Part shown: positions 49,339 through 59,759 of the stretch, piece by piece
How the letters are laid out: every line of letters starts with the position of its first letter
How positions within the stretch are numbered: position 1 is the stretch's first letter
DNA from: Archangium minus
Lineage (GTDB): Bacteria; Myxococcota; Myxococcia; Myxococcales; Myxococcaceae
Length of the DNA stretch: 64,000 bases
Direction: 5' to 3'
NCBI RefSeq assembly: GCF_044360475.1
Contig: NZ_CP043494.1
Location: forward strand, 2,790,001-2,854,000
Position numbers and translations under genes: made by a program
Notes under the pieces: model-generated
Database searches by the model: none
What the model was told of the DNA's origin: nothing
Seen by the model: the letters and a program-made list of their open reading frames with translations, nothing else

Positions 49339-50979
49339 TTAGTTGGGGTGCTCGCCTTCGCCGTACTGCTTCAGCTTCCGGTAGAGCGTGGCGATTCCGA
49401 TGGCGAGCTGCTCCGCCGTGCGCGCCCGGTTTCCTCCGTTCCTCGCCAACACCGCCAGGATGTACTCGCGCTCCATCTCCTCCAGCGTCCGAGGGGAGTC
49501 TCCCGGCAGCAGGCTCGGCGGCGCCGCGCGCACCTCCTCCGGCAGGTCGTCCTTCTCCACCCGCGTGCCCTCGCACAGCGCCACCGCGCGCTCGATGGCG
49601 TTGCCCAGCTCGCGCACGTTGCCCGGCCACCCGTAGCGCAGGAGCTGGTCCGCCGCTTCCGGTGACAGTCCCATCACCCGGCGCCCCAGCCGTTCCGTCG
49701 CCTCCGCGAGCAGCATCCTCGCCAGCGGCAGGATGTCGTCGCGCCGCTCCCGCAGCGGCGGCACCCTCAGTTCGATGACCCGGAGCCGGTAGTAGAGATC
49801 CTGCCGGAAGCGGCCCGCCACGACCTCCGCCGGAAGGTTCCGGTTGGTGGCCGCCACCACCCGCACGTCCACCTTGCGGCTCTGGTTCTCTCCGACGCGC
49901 CGCACCTCCTTCTCCTGCAGCGCGCGCAGGAGCTTCGCCTGCATCGCCGCGGGCACCTCGCCCACCTCGTCCAGGAAGAGCGTGCCTCCGTGTGCCGCCT
50001 CGAAGAAGCCCGGCCGGTCGTGCGTGGCTCCCGTGAAGGCGCCCCTTGCATGGCCGAACAGCTCGCTCTCCAGCAGGCTCTCCGTCACCGCCGCGCAGTT
50101 CACCGCCACGAAGGCCTTGTGCGCCCGGCTCGACTCTTCGTGGATGAGCTGGGCGATCCGCTCCTTGCCCACGCCGCTCTCTCCGGTGATGAGCACCGTG
50201 GAGTCCACCTTCGCCGCCCGCCGCGCCAGGCGCAGCACCTGCTGCATGGCCTCGGTGCGCGCCACCATGCCCGCAGGATCCTCCGGCACGCCAGACACCC
50301 GCGCCAGCGTCTGCCGCTTCGCCCTGAGTTTGCGCTCGGCCTGCTTCAGCGCCTCCGTCACCTGCGCCAGCGCTCCCTCCATGCACTGCGTCTCGTAGAA
50401 GCGCAGCGCTTCACGGCACTCGGGGCTCCACTCCTCCTCCGGCTTGCCGATGATCTGGCACACCGGGTCCCCCTTGCCCACGCAGCGCGTCTCGAGGCAG
50501 TACACGGACTTGCCGTTGCAGTAGCTCATGTAGCCACTGGCGAAGCCCGTCAGCGCCCAGCACACCGACTCTTCCGCCTTACCCATGTGCAGCAGGTGCT
50601 GCTCCGCCTCGTATGAGTCGTGCCACAGCGCCTCCGCGAAGGGCTCCGGGCCGTCCTCCGTTTTGCGCTCCACCCGCTCCAGCACCACCTGTCCCTGCAG
50701 CGTGTGCAGCCGCCCTCCCGCCCGGCGCCACTGCGCCTCATCCTCCCAGGGGTAGGCGGTCTTCATCGTCTCCGCCGTCCGCCAGCCGTGGGCAAAGCCC
50801 AGCCGAGTGAGCATGCCCCTGGCCGCCGTCATCCCCACGGTCGAGATGAGCTCCTTGCGCAGCAGCCCCAACACCACGGGATCCAACAGCAGCACCCGCT
50901 GGCCCGCGAAGTGGATGAGCCCTCCGTTGGGCTCGAAGGACAGCAGCTCTCTCAGGTCCAGCTCCAGCCTCGGCGCCAT
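49339..50979 (-). CDS. sigma-54 enhancer-binding regulator with XylR_N and V4R sensor
   Basis: A 546-residue bacterial enhancer-binding protein. The N-terminal sensor has a XylR_N-type part (LIHFAGQRVLLLDPVVLGLL, LTRLGFAHGW) and a V4R/4-vinyl-reductase-type part (HDSYEAEQHLL, YCNGKSVYCLETRCVGKGDP) with conserved Cys that may bind a ligand or metal. The AAA+ domain has GESGVGKE, the sigma-54 contact GAFTGA and DEVGEVP. A Fis-type helix-turn-helix ends it (LARNGGNRARTAEQLAIGIATLYRKLK). It is divergent from the yceI-like gene, which has a -24/-12 promoter, so that gene is a likely target (inference). Confidence 0.95.
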   Translation of the reverse strand: MAPRLELDLRELLSFEPNGGLIHFAGQRVLLLDPVVLGLLRKELISTVGMTAARGMLTRLGFAHGWRTAETMKTAYPWEDEAQWRRAGGRLHTLQGQVVLERVERKTEDGPEPFAEALWHDSYEAEQHLLHMGKAEESVCWALTGFASGYMSYCNGKSVYCLETRCVGKGDPVCQIIGKPEEEWSPECREALRFYETQCMEGALAQVTEALKQAERKLRAKRQTLARVSGVPEDPAGMVARTEAMQQVLRLARRAAKVDSTVLITGESGVGKERIAQLIHEESSRAHKAFVAVNCAAVTESLLESELFGHARGAFTGATHDRPGFFEAAHGGTLFLDEVGEVPAAMQAKLLRALQEKEVRRVGENQSRKVDVRVVAATNRNLPAEVVAGRFRQDLYYRLRVIELRVPPLRERRDDILPLARMLLAEATERLGRRVMGLSPEAADQLLRYGWPGNVRELGNAIERAVALCEGTRVEKDDLPEEVRAAPPSLLPGDSPRTLEEMEREYILAVLARNGGNRARTAEQLAIGIATLYRKLKQYGEGEHPN

Positions 50980-51086
50980 GGGGGCTTCCTCTCAGGATGA
51001 TGGCTCTATCTATCGTTTTGAGAGACCCGGCGCGAGTTGAAGTTCCTGGGGTAAGTGATTCCAATGGGTTGGAGGGTTGACTTCCC

Positions 51087-51101
51087 TGGCCTGGGGGTTG
51101 C
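51087..51101 (+). promoter_or_regulatory. sigma-54 (-24/-12) promoter of the yceI-like gene
   Basis: TGGC-N7-TTGC fits the consensus TGGCACG-N4-TTGC exactly in spacing and in the key GG and GC. The transcription start would be near 51113 and the start codon is 51155. A sigma-54 activator is encoded divergently next door. Confidence 0.7.
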
Positions 51102-51154
51102 TATGAAGTCTCCGCGTGACGCTGTTCAGCAGTTCCCCAACGGAGAGAACCACC

Positions 51155-51775
51155 ATGAAGCTGTCCCTGAAGCCCGCCATCGCCGCCCTCGTGCTCGCCG
51201 CCCCGTCGTTCGCGTTCGCCGCCGAGTTCGACATCGACTCGGCCCACTCGGCCGCGCAGTTTTCCGTGAAGCACATGATGGTGTCGAACGTGCGCGGCGC
51301 GTTCTCGAAGGTGACCGGCAAGGCCAACATCGATGAGAAGGACATCACCAAGTCCACCGTGGAGGCGACCATCGACGCCACCACCATCAACACCAACGAG
51401 CCCAAGCGCGACGAGCACCTGCGCAGCGCGGACTTCTTCGACACCGCGAAGTACCCCACCATCACCTTCAAGTCGACGAAGGTGCAGAAGGCCGGCGCGA
51501 ACCTGAAGGTGACCGGCGACCTGACCATGCACGGCGTGACCAAGCCGGTGGTGCTGAACGTGGAGGGCTTCACCACGGAGTCGAAGGATCCCTGGGGCAA
51601 CATCAAGCGCGGCGGCACGGCCACCACGAAGATCAACCGCAAGGACTTCGGCCTGGGCTGGAACAGCGTCCTCGAGACCGGCGGCGTGGCGGTGGGTGAG
51701 GAGGTTTCCATCACCCTCGACCTCGAGCTGAACAAGAAGCAGGCGGCCCCTGCGGCGGCGAAGGACGCGAAGTAG
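51155..51775 (+). CDS. YceI-family periplasmic protein
   Basis: A 206-residue lipocalin-like YceI protein. The signal peptide MKLSLKPAIAALVLAAPSFA ends with AFAA. The mature part has the family pattern: DIDSAHSAAQFSVKHMMVSN, GKANIDEKD, RDEHLRSADFFDTAKYPTI, DLTMHGVTKPV and FGLGWN. Family members bind polyisoprenoid or other amphiphilic ligands in the periplasm and often respond to stress or pH. The ATG at 51155 follows GGAGAG. Probable sigma-54 control. The terminator follows 30 bases later. Confidence 0.93.
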   Translation: MKLSLKPAIAALVLAAPSFAFAAEFDIDSAHSAAQFSVKHMMVSNVRGAFSKVTGKANIDEKDITKSTVEATIDATTINTNEPKRDEHLRSADFFDTAKYPTITFKSTKVQKAGANLKVTGDLTMHGVTKPVVLNVEGFTTESKDPWGNIKRGGTATTKINRKDFGLGWNSVLETGGVAVGEEVSITLDLELNKKQAAPAAAKDAK

Positions 51776-51805
51776 TCGTCTGAGCAGGACAGGGCTGTTG
51801 CCCGG

Positions 51806-51838
51806 AGGGGCCTCGGAGACGAGGCCCCTCTTTCATTT
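51806..51838 (+). terminator. Rho-independent terminator after the yceI-like gene
   Basis: A perfect 10-bp stem (AGGGGCCTCG/CGAGGCCCCT) with a GAGA loop, followed by CTTTCATTT. Confidence 0.85.
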
Positions 51839-53039
51839 GCGGGCACCCTCTGCGGGCACCGCCAGCGCGAGGAGCCGCGCCAGCGGTGGAGCGGGGTGGC
51901 TCAGCCCTCGGCGACGGCCTGCACGCTCGCGCGGTAGATGAAGATGCGCGAGGTGTTGGTGCGCGTGTCCGCGGGGATGACGAAGAAGCCCTCTCCGCTT
52001 CCCTTGTAGTCGTTGGAGAAGCCGGCCACCTGGCGTCCGTCCGTGAAGGTGACGCGCACCTTCTGCCCCTCCGGCTGCGGCGGACGGCTGCCGGTGGCGA
52101 GCATGAAGAAGACGGCCTTCACGCGCTGGATGGGGATGCGCTCAGGGGCGAAGCCGGTCTGCTGCTCGAGCGGGATGGCCTCATCGAGCAGGTCCACGTC
52201 TCGGATGGCGCCGCGCTTCACCTGGCCCTCCACCGTGTGGATGATGACCCGGTGCTCACCCTCGATGAAGGCATTGACGGGGGTGAGGGGGACTCCGACG
52301 GACGCGGTGGACTGCACGGCCGCAAGGCCGCTGAGCGTCGCGCGAGGAGGTGGCGCCCCGGGCACCATCACCGCACCCATCGCGATGGTGGCGGCAGTCG
52401 GCATGGGAGTTTTCGCCGCCGCCAGAGGGGCCGGGGCCGCTACGGGGGCCGGGGGGGGCACGGGCGCCGCGCTTCGAGCCACAGGGGCGGGGGCCACGGG
52501 GGCCGGAGGCGGAACGATGGCGGGCGCCGCCGCAGGAGGCGGCTCCACGATGTCCTCCGAGAGGTCGATCTCCGGCATCTCGGGCTCGGCCTCCATGACG
52601 GGGAGGTCCACCTCGGGCTCGGCTTCCATGATGGGAAGGTCGGGCTCGGGTGCTGGGGGTGGGGCGTACGCGGCGGCCGGCTCGGGGCTGAACTGCTCCT
52701 GAGTGTGCTCGGCGAGCGGATCATGGCCCCACGCCGACTCCTGCTGCTGGCCGGACCAGTCCGACTGTGCATCGGCCGTTGGCTCGCTAGAGGACCAGGT
52801 GTCACTCGTGCCGAACAGGGAGGGATCTCGGCCGGGGCTCATGGGCTCGGCGTCGTAGGCCGCCGCGTTCCAGTCGGTCTGCGTGCCGCTGGCCTGCTGC
52901 GCCTCCCAGCTCGCTGCGTCCGTGGCGGGCGCGTTCCAGGCTGTTTCCGCGGGTGCGTTGGACCACTCGCCTTGGGACGCAGTCTCACCGCCCCAGGCCG
53001 CGCCCTGATCAACGGGGGCCGCCTCAGCGAGCGGCTGCG

Positions 53040-54945
53040 AGTCCGTGCCAGCGGCGCTCCATTCGGGCTGCACCTCCTCGACAGGGGCGCCCCAGCTGGC
53101 CTGCGGATCAGCGGCCTGCGCGGCGTTCCAGTCCTGCGCGGCGCCTCCCGTGGCCCACTCGGACTGGGGCTCGGCGGGCGCACCCCACTCGGGCTGGGCC
53201 TCCAGGACGGGCTGCTCCTCGACAGGCGCGGCCCACTCAGGCTGAGCTTCCAAGACGGGCTGCTGCTCGGCGGGGACACCCCACTCGGGCTGGGCCTCCA
53301 GGACGGGCTGCTCCTCAACAGGGGCGGCCCACTCGGGCTGTGTCTCGGAGGAGGGTTGCTGCTCCGTCGTCGTCCACTCGGGCTGGGCCTCCAGGACGGG
53401 CTGCTCCTCCATTGGCGCGGCCCACTCAGCCTGCGCTTCGGCGGGAGCACCCCACTCGGGCTGGGCCTCCAGGACGGGCTGCTCCTCAGCAGGAGTGGCC
53501 CACTCGGGCTGCGCCTCGGAGGGCTGCTGCTCTGGGGTCGTCCACTCGGCCTGCGCTTCGATGACAGGCTGGGGTTCAGCGGAAGCACCCCACTCGGGCT
53601 GGGCCTCCAGGACGGGCTGCTCCTCAGCAGGAGTGGCCCACTCGGGCTGAGCCTCGGCGGGCTGTTGCTCCGAGGTCGTCCACTCGGCCTGCGCTTCGAT
53701 GACAGGCTGGGGCTCGGCAGGAGCACCCCACTCAGGCTGAGCCTCCAGGACAGGCTGCTCCTCGACAGGCGCGGCCCACTCGGGCTGAGCCTCGGCGGGA
53801 GCACCCACTCAGGCTGGGCCTCCAGGACAGGCTGCTCCTCAACGGGCGCGGCCCATTCAGTCTGTGCCTCGGTGGTCGCGGACGGCTCGGCGGGAGCGCC
53901 CCACTCGGGCTGGGCCTCCAGGACGGGCTGCTCCTCGACGGGCGTAGCCCACTCGGGCTGAGCCTCGGCGGGCTGCTGCTCCGATGTCGTCCACTCGGCT
54001 TGCGCCTCGATGACAGGCTGGGGCTCGGCGGGCGCACCCCACTCAGGCTGGGCCTCCAGGACGGGCTGCTCCTCAGCGGGAGTGGCCCACTCGGGCTGCA
54101 CCTCGGAGGGTTGCTGCTCCGGGGTCGTCCACTCGGCCTGCGCTTCGATGACAGGCTGGGGTTCAGCGGAAGCACCCCACTCGGGCTGGGCCTCCAGGAC
54201 GGGCTGCTCCTCAGCGGGAGTGGCCCACTCGGGCTGCACCTCGGAGGGTTGCTGCTCCGGGGTCGTCCACTCAGCCTGCGCTTCGGCGGGAGCACCCCAC
54301 TCGGGCTGGGCCTCCAGGACGGGCTGCTCCTCAGCAGGAGTGGCCCACTCGGGCTGCGCCTCGGCGGGCTGCTGCTCCGAGGTCGTCCACTCGGCCTGCG
54401 CTTCGATGACAGGCTGGGGCTCGGCGGAAGCACCCCACTCAGGCTGGGCCTCCAGGACGGGCTGCTCCTCAGCAGGAGTGGCCCACTCGGGCTGAGCCTC
54501 GGCGGGCTGTTGCTCCGAGGTCGTCCACTCGGCCTGCGCTTCGATGACAGGCTGGGGCTCGGCAGGAGCACCCCACTCAGGCTGAGCCTCCAGGACAGGC
54601 TGCTCCTCGACAGGCGCGGCCCACTCGGGCTGAGCCTCGGCGGGAGCACCCCACTCAGGCTGGGCCTCCAGGACAGGCTGCTCCTCAACGGGCGCGGCCC
54701 ATTCAGTCTGTGCCTCGGTGGTCGCGGACGGCTCGGCGGGAGCGCCCCACTCGGGCTGGGCCTCCAGAACGGGCTGCTCTTCGGCAGCACCCCACTCGGG
54801 CTGAGCCTCGGCGGCGGGCTGCTCCTCGACAGGCGCGGCCCACTCGGGCTGAGTCTCGGCGGCGGGCTGAGCCTCGGCGGCAGCGGCCCACTCTGGCTGA
54901 ACCTCGATGGTGGTGGTGGGCCCGGCCGAATAAGCCCAATCCGAT
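53040..54945 (-). repeat. array of AQPEW-type coding repeats with internal duplication
   Basis: Tandem units of roughly 42-51 bases inside the frame above encode blocks such as EEQPVLEAQPEW and SEQQPAEAQPEW, grouped in higher-order sets of about 45-50 residues. Segments about 53580-53920 and 54425-54765 are almost identical at an offset of 845 bases; beyond the 1-base deletion only a few substitutions differ. It resembles a direct-repeat array but is coding, without spacers. Confidence 0.85.
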
Positions 54946-56469
54946 TGGGCTTCGTCTGCACTCAGTGGGCTGCCATACGCCGTGGTGCTCTCGACGTCGG
55001 TCCCGGCTGCCTCCGTTGCGGACGGCTCGCCTTCGGGCTGGTGGCCCCAGGTTGCGCTGGCCTCCGTGAACTGCGGAGTGCTCATGAACTCCGCGGCGCT
55101 CTCCAACGGGAGGCTCTCCCCGGTGCTCGTGTCTTCGGTTGCGCTCCAGCTGACGTCAGCTCCCGTCGTCTCGAGCGGGATGGGCTCGTCCGACACAGAC
55201 GTGCCGGCCTGGTCCGCGTGTCCCAGGAAGTCCGAAGCGCTGGCGAGCGGGACGGCATCGCCCGCGTTGCCCCACTCCTCGGGCCGCGTGGCCTCGGGAT
55301 CGAACGAGTCAGCGACCTCGATGGTGTCTGCCCGCAGGTCGGGCGCGACCTGCATCGGGTTCAGCTCCAGCGTGGGCACGTGGTCCGCGAATGGCACGCC
55401 CGAATCGGAGGCCGAAGGCTCAATCTCGGCACCGAGCTCACCCGCATCCAGAGTGGGCTGCTCCGCTCCAGCGGGGCTTGCGTCGAACGACTCCATCTCC
55501 TGAGGAGTCGTCTCCCACGGCGTCTCCATGGCCGGGGTCGCATCCGGCTCAGGCGCGGCCTGGAGCTCCGAGACATCAAAGGTGGGCGTCCCGCCGGCCG
55601 CGGACTGGAAGTCGTTCGCGTCCAGGGTGGAGACAGGCTCCGCGGCAGGCTGCTTCACCGCGTACGCGGGCAACGCGTACGACGCGGTGATCTCCATCGG
55701 GTTCTCTTCGTCGAGCAGGGCGACGTCCGGAGCTGCTGCGTCCGGCTCCGCATCCACCGCGAGCGGCACGGCGGCCCACTCATCCGCCACGGGGGCGGCG
55801 GACTCCTCGGCGAACATGGGCTCAGCCTGGAGCGGCATGTCGGGTTCAGGCTCGAGCAGCTCGATGTCGGAGGGGCTGATCTCGATGGTCCGTTGAGGCG
55901 TCAGCGGCGGCTCGGCGACGGGCGGCGCGGAGGCATGGGGAGGCGCCTCCAGGTCGGAGTTGAGCGCGGAGAAATCGTCCTCGCCCAGCTCGATGGGCCC
56001 CGCGGGCTCCGCGGGCATGGCCTCGCGCACGGGCTGCTGCGCCGCGAGCGTGGTCGCGGAAGGAGCAGTGACGTCGTTCCAGTCGCTCATGTCGACCGAC
56101 TCGGGAACGTTCTCGGGGAGCGGCGTGATCTCGCTGACGGGCGAGACGTCGGTGTCGGTCACCTCGAAGACATCATCGGCGCTGGGCTCTGCGGCCTCGA
56201 GTGGCTCCGCTTGGGGCTCGGGCTCGGGCTCGGCGAGTGCCTCTGGCGTGGGCTCCTCCCAGGGCGCGGGCTCGTTCAGCGCGGGGACCTCGAGGTTCTC
56301 GCTCTCGAGGCTGAGCTTGACCGGATCCGGCATCGGATGCGGCTGCTGCGGCACGTACCCAGGCACTGGCGAGGCGTAGCTGGTCGCTGGCTGTGACTCG
56401 GCCGCGTAGGGCTGGCTCTGCGTGGCGGCGTAAGGATCCTGGCCCTGGTTCGGGTCGTAACCCTGGGTG

Positions 56470-56820
56470 GCGTCAGCCGCGTAGGCCTGATTGGGATCGT
56501 AGGCCTGGTTGGGATCGTAACCGGCAGGGTAGGCGTACCACTGGCCATCCTCGCCGTAGTAGCCCTGGGGCTGCTGCGCGTAGGCCTGGTTGGGATCGTA
56601 GCCCTGGTTGGGATCGTAGGCCTGGTTGGGGTCGTAACCGGCAGGGTAGGCGTACCACTGGCCATCCTCGCCGTAGTAGCCCTGGGGCTGCTGCGCGTAG
56701 GCCTGGTTGGGATCGTAGGCCTGGTTGGGATCGTAACCCTGGTTGGGGTCGTAACCGGCAGGGTAGGCGTACCACTGGCCATCGGCGCCGTAGTAGCCCT
56801 GGGGCTGCTGCGCGGGATCC
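56470..56820 (-). repeat. three 117-base coding repeats
   Basis: The segment beginning CCGGCAGGGTAGGCGTACCA recurs at 56521, 56638 and 56755, a period of 117 bases (39 codons). It encodes QQPQGYYGEDGQWYAYPAGY followed by varying numbers of DPNQ[AG]Y units. This is the N-terminal part of the repeat-rich gene. Confidence 0.85.
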
Positions 56821-57102
56821 ATGGCCGCGGCAGGCTCCTGCATGGGCATGGCCTGGTTGACCAGGTGCCCCTGCAGCTCGTTCCAACGAGCCTCCTCCGA
56901 GGGGGAAAGATTCCCCCGCGTCCGCTTCTCATCCAGGAAGCGAAACTCCCTCATCGCCGCACGCGTGTCCGACATCCGTCACCTTGCTGCGGACCCCGGG
57001 CCAGGGCTCCAGCCGCAGCGCCAAAGCAAAAAATTTCCGTGGGCGAGTGTAGGGGACTCAGGAGGAGGGGTAAACTTCGCGAACGCGGATTCCGCCTGCC
57101 TG

Positions 57103-58464
57103 TCACCTCCGCGAGAGGGCGGCCTTTACGGCCTTTTCCAACTCCGAGACACTCCGGCCATAGCGCTGTCGGAGCGCCTGCTCGAAGGAGGTGCCCTGGC
57201 CTACCTCGCGGATCAGCTCGAGCAGCTTGGCGGGCCCTCCCTCGCCCAGTAGCTCCCGGACGGCGATGGCCGAGGTCCCATAGGCCAGGGAGGGATCCCT
57301 CTGGGTGATGAGGGCCTGGCCGGACATGTCGGAGAGGCGCGGGAGCTGACCGGCCTGGGCGGCAGCGCGCAGGCGGGTGGCCAGCGCGTAAGGGGGTTTG
57401 TCACTGCCCAGGTAGCGCCATTCGATGTACTCGGCGAGTCCTTCGTTGAGCCAGACGGGGACGTGCTGGCCGCCCTGCTCCGCGCGGATCAGATCATCCA
57501 CCACGGCGTGCACGTACTCGTGGACGAGCGTGGCCTTGGTCTGTTGGGTGAGCTCGGCGGCGTCGTTGATGCGGATGGCACCCTCCGAGTAGAGCCCGGC
57601 CACTGCACGTGCGAGGGCGGCGCCCTGGTGGGTGCGGAACTCCTCGCGGGTGTAGAGGATGACGTCCACGGGGTTTTCGCGCGCCTCGCCGAGCACCTGG
57701 CGGGTGTGGGCATGGGCCTCATCAAGCGCGGCGACGATGCGGCCCTCGTACTCAGCGCGCTGGCCGAAGTCGCGTGCGTTGTTGAAGTACTTCACCACGA
57801 AGCGGCTGTTGGAGCGGGTGCGCATGCCGTCCGCGCCCACGCCAGACTCGTAGGAGAGGCCGGAGGAGGCGGAGGCGGGTTGGACGGAGCCCTTGTCATC
57901 GGTCTCTCCGTTGAAGCGCCGCTCGATGGCGCGGGCCTGGGCGCGGGCTTCGCTCTCCTCGGCGGACTCGCTGCGGGCCTTTTGTATCAGTGTGCGAGCC
58001 TTCGCGGCCTCGGGCGAGCGAGGGGGCACCTTGTTCAGCACCTCGAGGGCTCCCCGCGGATCCTTGTCCTCCAGGAGGAGCCGCCCGAGCTCCAGACCGA
58101 AGTGGCCCTCCTTGGGGAAGCGCTCCAGTCCGTGGCGCAGGGCGTCCTCGGCGGCGCCGCGCTGGTCGGTGGCGAGCGCGGTGCGAGCCAGACAGCGCAG
58201 GCCCGACGCCGTCTCCTCGAAGAGTGCCGCGCGCTCGCCGAGTGAGAACGCCATGACGGCGTCGTCGCCGGCGAGGGCCTCGCAGCCCTTGATGAGCGAG
58301 GCGGCGATGGTGCGGCGCTGGGGCGGGGTGTAGCCCTTGGGGTCCACGGAGGACCAGGCGAGGTACAGGTCCTCCCACGCGCGCTGGGCGGCGAGCTTCT
58401 GGGCCTGAGCGGGCGTGGGCGGTGGGTTGGCGGAGAGCAGGGCGGCGAGGAGCAGTGCGCGCAT
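57103..58464 (-). CDS. MA-type zinc metallopeptidase with TPR-like N-terminus
   Basis: A 453-residue secreted or periplasmic protein. A short signal-like start (MRALLLAALLSANPPP) is followed by helical repeats of TPR style (about 40-160). A peptidase MA (gluzincin) domain follows (about 215-440): KATLVHEYVHAVVDDL is the HExxH zinc site and VWLNEGLAEYIEWRY supplies the third ligand Glu. The C-terminal helical region (TSFEQALRQRYGRSVSELEK) is typical of this family. Substrate unknown. Its 3' end is near the repeat gene start, both on the minus strand. Confidence 0.85.
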   Translation of the reverse strand: MRALLLAALLSANPPPTPAQAQKLAAQRAWEDLYLAWSSVDPKGYTPPQRRTIAASLIKGCEALAGDDAVMAFSLGERAALFEETASGLRCLARTALATDQRGAAEDALRHGLERFPKEGHFGLELGRLLLEDKDPRGALEVLNKVPPRSPEAAKARTLIQKARSESAEESEARAQARAIERRFNGETDDKGSVQPASASSGLSYESGVGADGMRTRSNSRFVVKYFNNARDFGQRAEYEGRIVAALDEAHAHTRQVLGEARENPVDVILYTREEFRTHQGAALARAVAGLYSEGAIRINDAAELTQQTKATLVHEYVHAVVDDLIRAEQGGQHVPVWLNEGLAEYIEWRYLGSDKPPYALATRLRAAAQAGQLPRLSDMSGQALITQRDPSLAYGTSAIAVRELLGEGGPAKLLELIREVGQGTSFEQALRQRYGRSVSELEKAVKAALSRR

Positions 58465-58544
58465 GGCGCGCAGTATGGCCGAGCCGGTGAGCCCGGGCGA
58501 AGGGGGCGCTGCTCTCCGCTGTCCAGACGGGCTCTACGGAGACG

Positions 58545-59759
58545 TCACGTCTCTTCCGCGACCTGCCAGCCATTCTGACTCAGGCTGCCCATCAGCTCTT
58601 CGATGTGGCCACGGCCGCGCGTCTCCAGCGTCACCTCCACCGCCACCTCGCCCAGGCCCGCCTTCGAGAAGGCACGGTTGTGGTAGATCTCCACCACATT
58701 GGCGCCCTGCTGGGCGATCTCCGCCGTGAGCCGCGCGAGCATGCCCGGCCGATCCGGCATGCGCACCACCAGCCGCACCAGTCGCCCGTCCTTCACCAGG
58801 CCGCGCTCGATGATGCGGCTGACCAGGTTGACGTCGATGTTGCCGCCGGAGATGAGCATCACGACCTTGCGCCCGCGCGCCGAGGGAATCTTCCCGTGGA
58901 GGAGCGCCGCCATGCCCACCGCGCCCGCGCCCTCCACCACCGTCTTCTCCCGCTCCAGGAGCAGGAGGATGGCGTTGGCGATCTCCTCCTCGTCCACCGT
59001 GACGATGTCGTCCACGTAGCGGCGGATCATCTCGAAGGTGTACTCGCCGGGGCGCTTCACCGCGATGCCGTCCGCAATCGTGGTCCCCGCGGGAAGCTCC
59101 ACCAGCTTCCCCGCGTCCACGGACGCCTTCATGCTCGCGATGGCCGCGGCCTGCACGCCGATGATCTTGATGCGCGGGTTGGTCTCCTTGATCGCGCACG
59201 CCACGCCGGAGATGAGTCCGCCTCCGCCGATGGGCACCACCACCATGTCCATGTACGGGCACTGCTCGAGCAACTCCAACCCGATGGTGCCCTGGCCCGC
59301 GATGACCAGCGGATCATTGAACGGGTGGATGAAGACGCGATTCTCCCGGTCTTGGATGCGCAGGGCCTCGGCGTAGGCCTCGTCAAAGTTGCTGCCGTGC
59401 AGCACCACCTTCGAGCCGTAGGAGCGCGTGCGCGTGGCCTTGATGAGCGGCGTGCGCTCCGGCATGACGATGGTGGTGTTCACACCGCGCCGGCCCGCGT
59501 GGTAGGCGAGCCCCTGCGCGTGGTTGCCTGCCGAGGCGGCAATGACACCTCGGGCCTTCTCGTCCGGCGTGAGGGTGAGCAGCTTGTTGAGCGCACCACG
59601 CTCCTTGAAGGCGCCTGTGCGCTGCAGGTTCTCCAGCTTGCAGTACAGCGCTGCGCACTCCGTCACCTCCTTGAACTGCTCCGACCTGGCGCAGGCCGAG
59701 CGGTAGACGGCGTCACCGATGCGCTGCTGGGCGTCTTCGATTTGCTGGAGTGTGACCAT
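58545..59759 (-). CDS. ilvA: threonine ammonia-lyase with ACT domain
   Basis: A 404-residue PLP enzyme converting threonine to 2-oxobutanoate and ammonia, first step toward isoleucine. The PLP Lys is in TGAFKERGALNKL, the Gly loop VVVPIGGGGLISG binds the phosphate, and SAGNHAQGLAYHA is the substrate loop. A single C-terminal ACT domain (about 325-404, LVRMPDRPGMLARLTAEI) indicates allosteric control, as in the catabolic/biosynthetic TdcB-like group. ATG 59759 is chosen; the in-frame extension to 60032 overlaps the upstream gene. It follows the glutamate dehydrogenase gene by 83 bases. Confidence 0.93.
   Translation of the reverse strand: MVTLQQIEDAQQRIGDAVYRSACARSEQFKEVTECAALYCKLENLQRTGAFKERGALNKLLTLTPDEKARGVIAASAGNHAQGLAYHAGRRGVNTTIVMPERTPLIKATRTRSYGSKVVLHGSNFDEAYAEALRIQDRENRVFIHPFNDPLVIAGQGTIGLELLEQCPYMDMVVVPIGGGGLISGVACAIKETNPRIKIIGVQAAAIASMKASVDAGKLVELPAGTTIADGIAVKRPGEYTFEMIRRYVDDIVTVDEEEIANAILLLLEREKTVVEGAGAVGMAALLHGKIPSARGRKVVMLISGGNIDVNLVSRIIERGLVKDGRLVRLVVRMPDRPGMLARLTAEIAQQGANVVEIYHNRAFSKAGLGEVAVEVTLETRGRGHIEELMGSLSQNGWQVAEET

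Larger units (their letters stand above)
51901..56975 (-). pseudogene. repeat-rich Gln/Pro/Trp protein interrupted by a one-base frameshift
   Basis: Read from ATG 56975, the first frame covers MREFRFLDEKRTRGNLS-type N-terminus, three 39-residue Tyr/Asp/Pro/Gln repeats, a long acidic Pro/Glu/Ala region and then many 14-16-residue units ending in AQPEW. At 53804-53806 a CCC replaces the CCCC found in the parallel copy at about 54648, and the frame is lost; the true frame continues to 51901. Adding one C gives 1691 residues. The C-terminal 140 residues are a globular domain (RVIIHTVEGQVKRGAIRDVD, FFMLATGS, KVRVTFTDGRQVAGFSND, GFFVIPADT) of a type found with PilZ-like myxobacterial proteins. Function unknown. 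An assembly error is as likely as a real mutation. Confidence 0.75.

Noticed and set aside
53040..54945. CRISPR-like direct repeat array
   Set aside because: Units are contiguous, degenerate and in frame, with no unique spacers and no cas genes; a coding repeat.
54000..56396. 798-codon plus-strand frame over the repeat gene
   Set aside because: GLGLQDGLLL-type reverse reading of the AQPEW repeats; no start site or conserved part.
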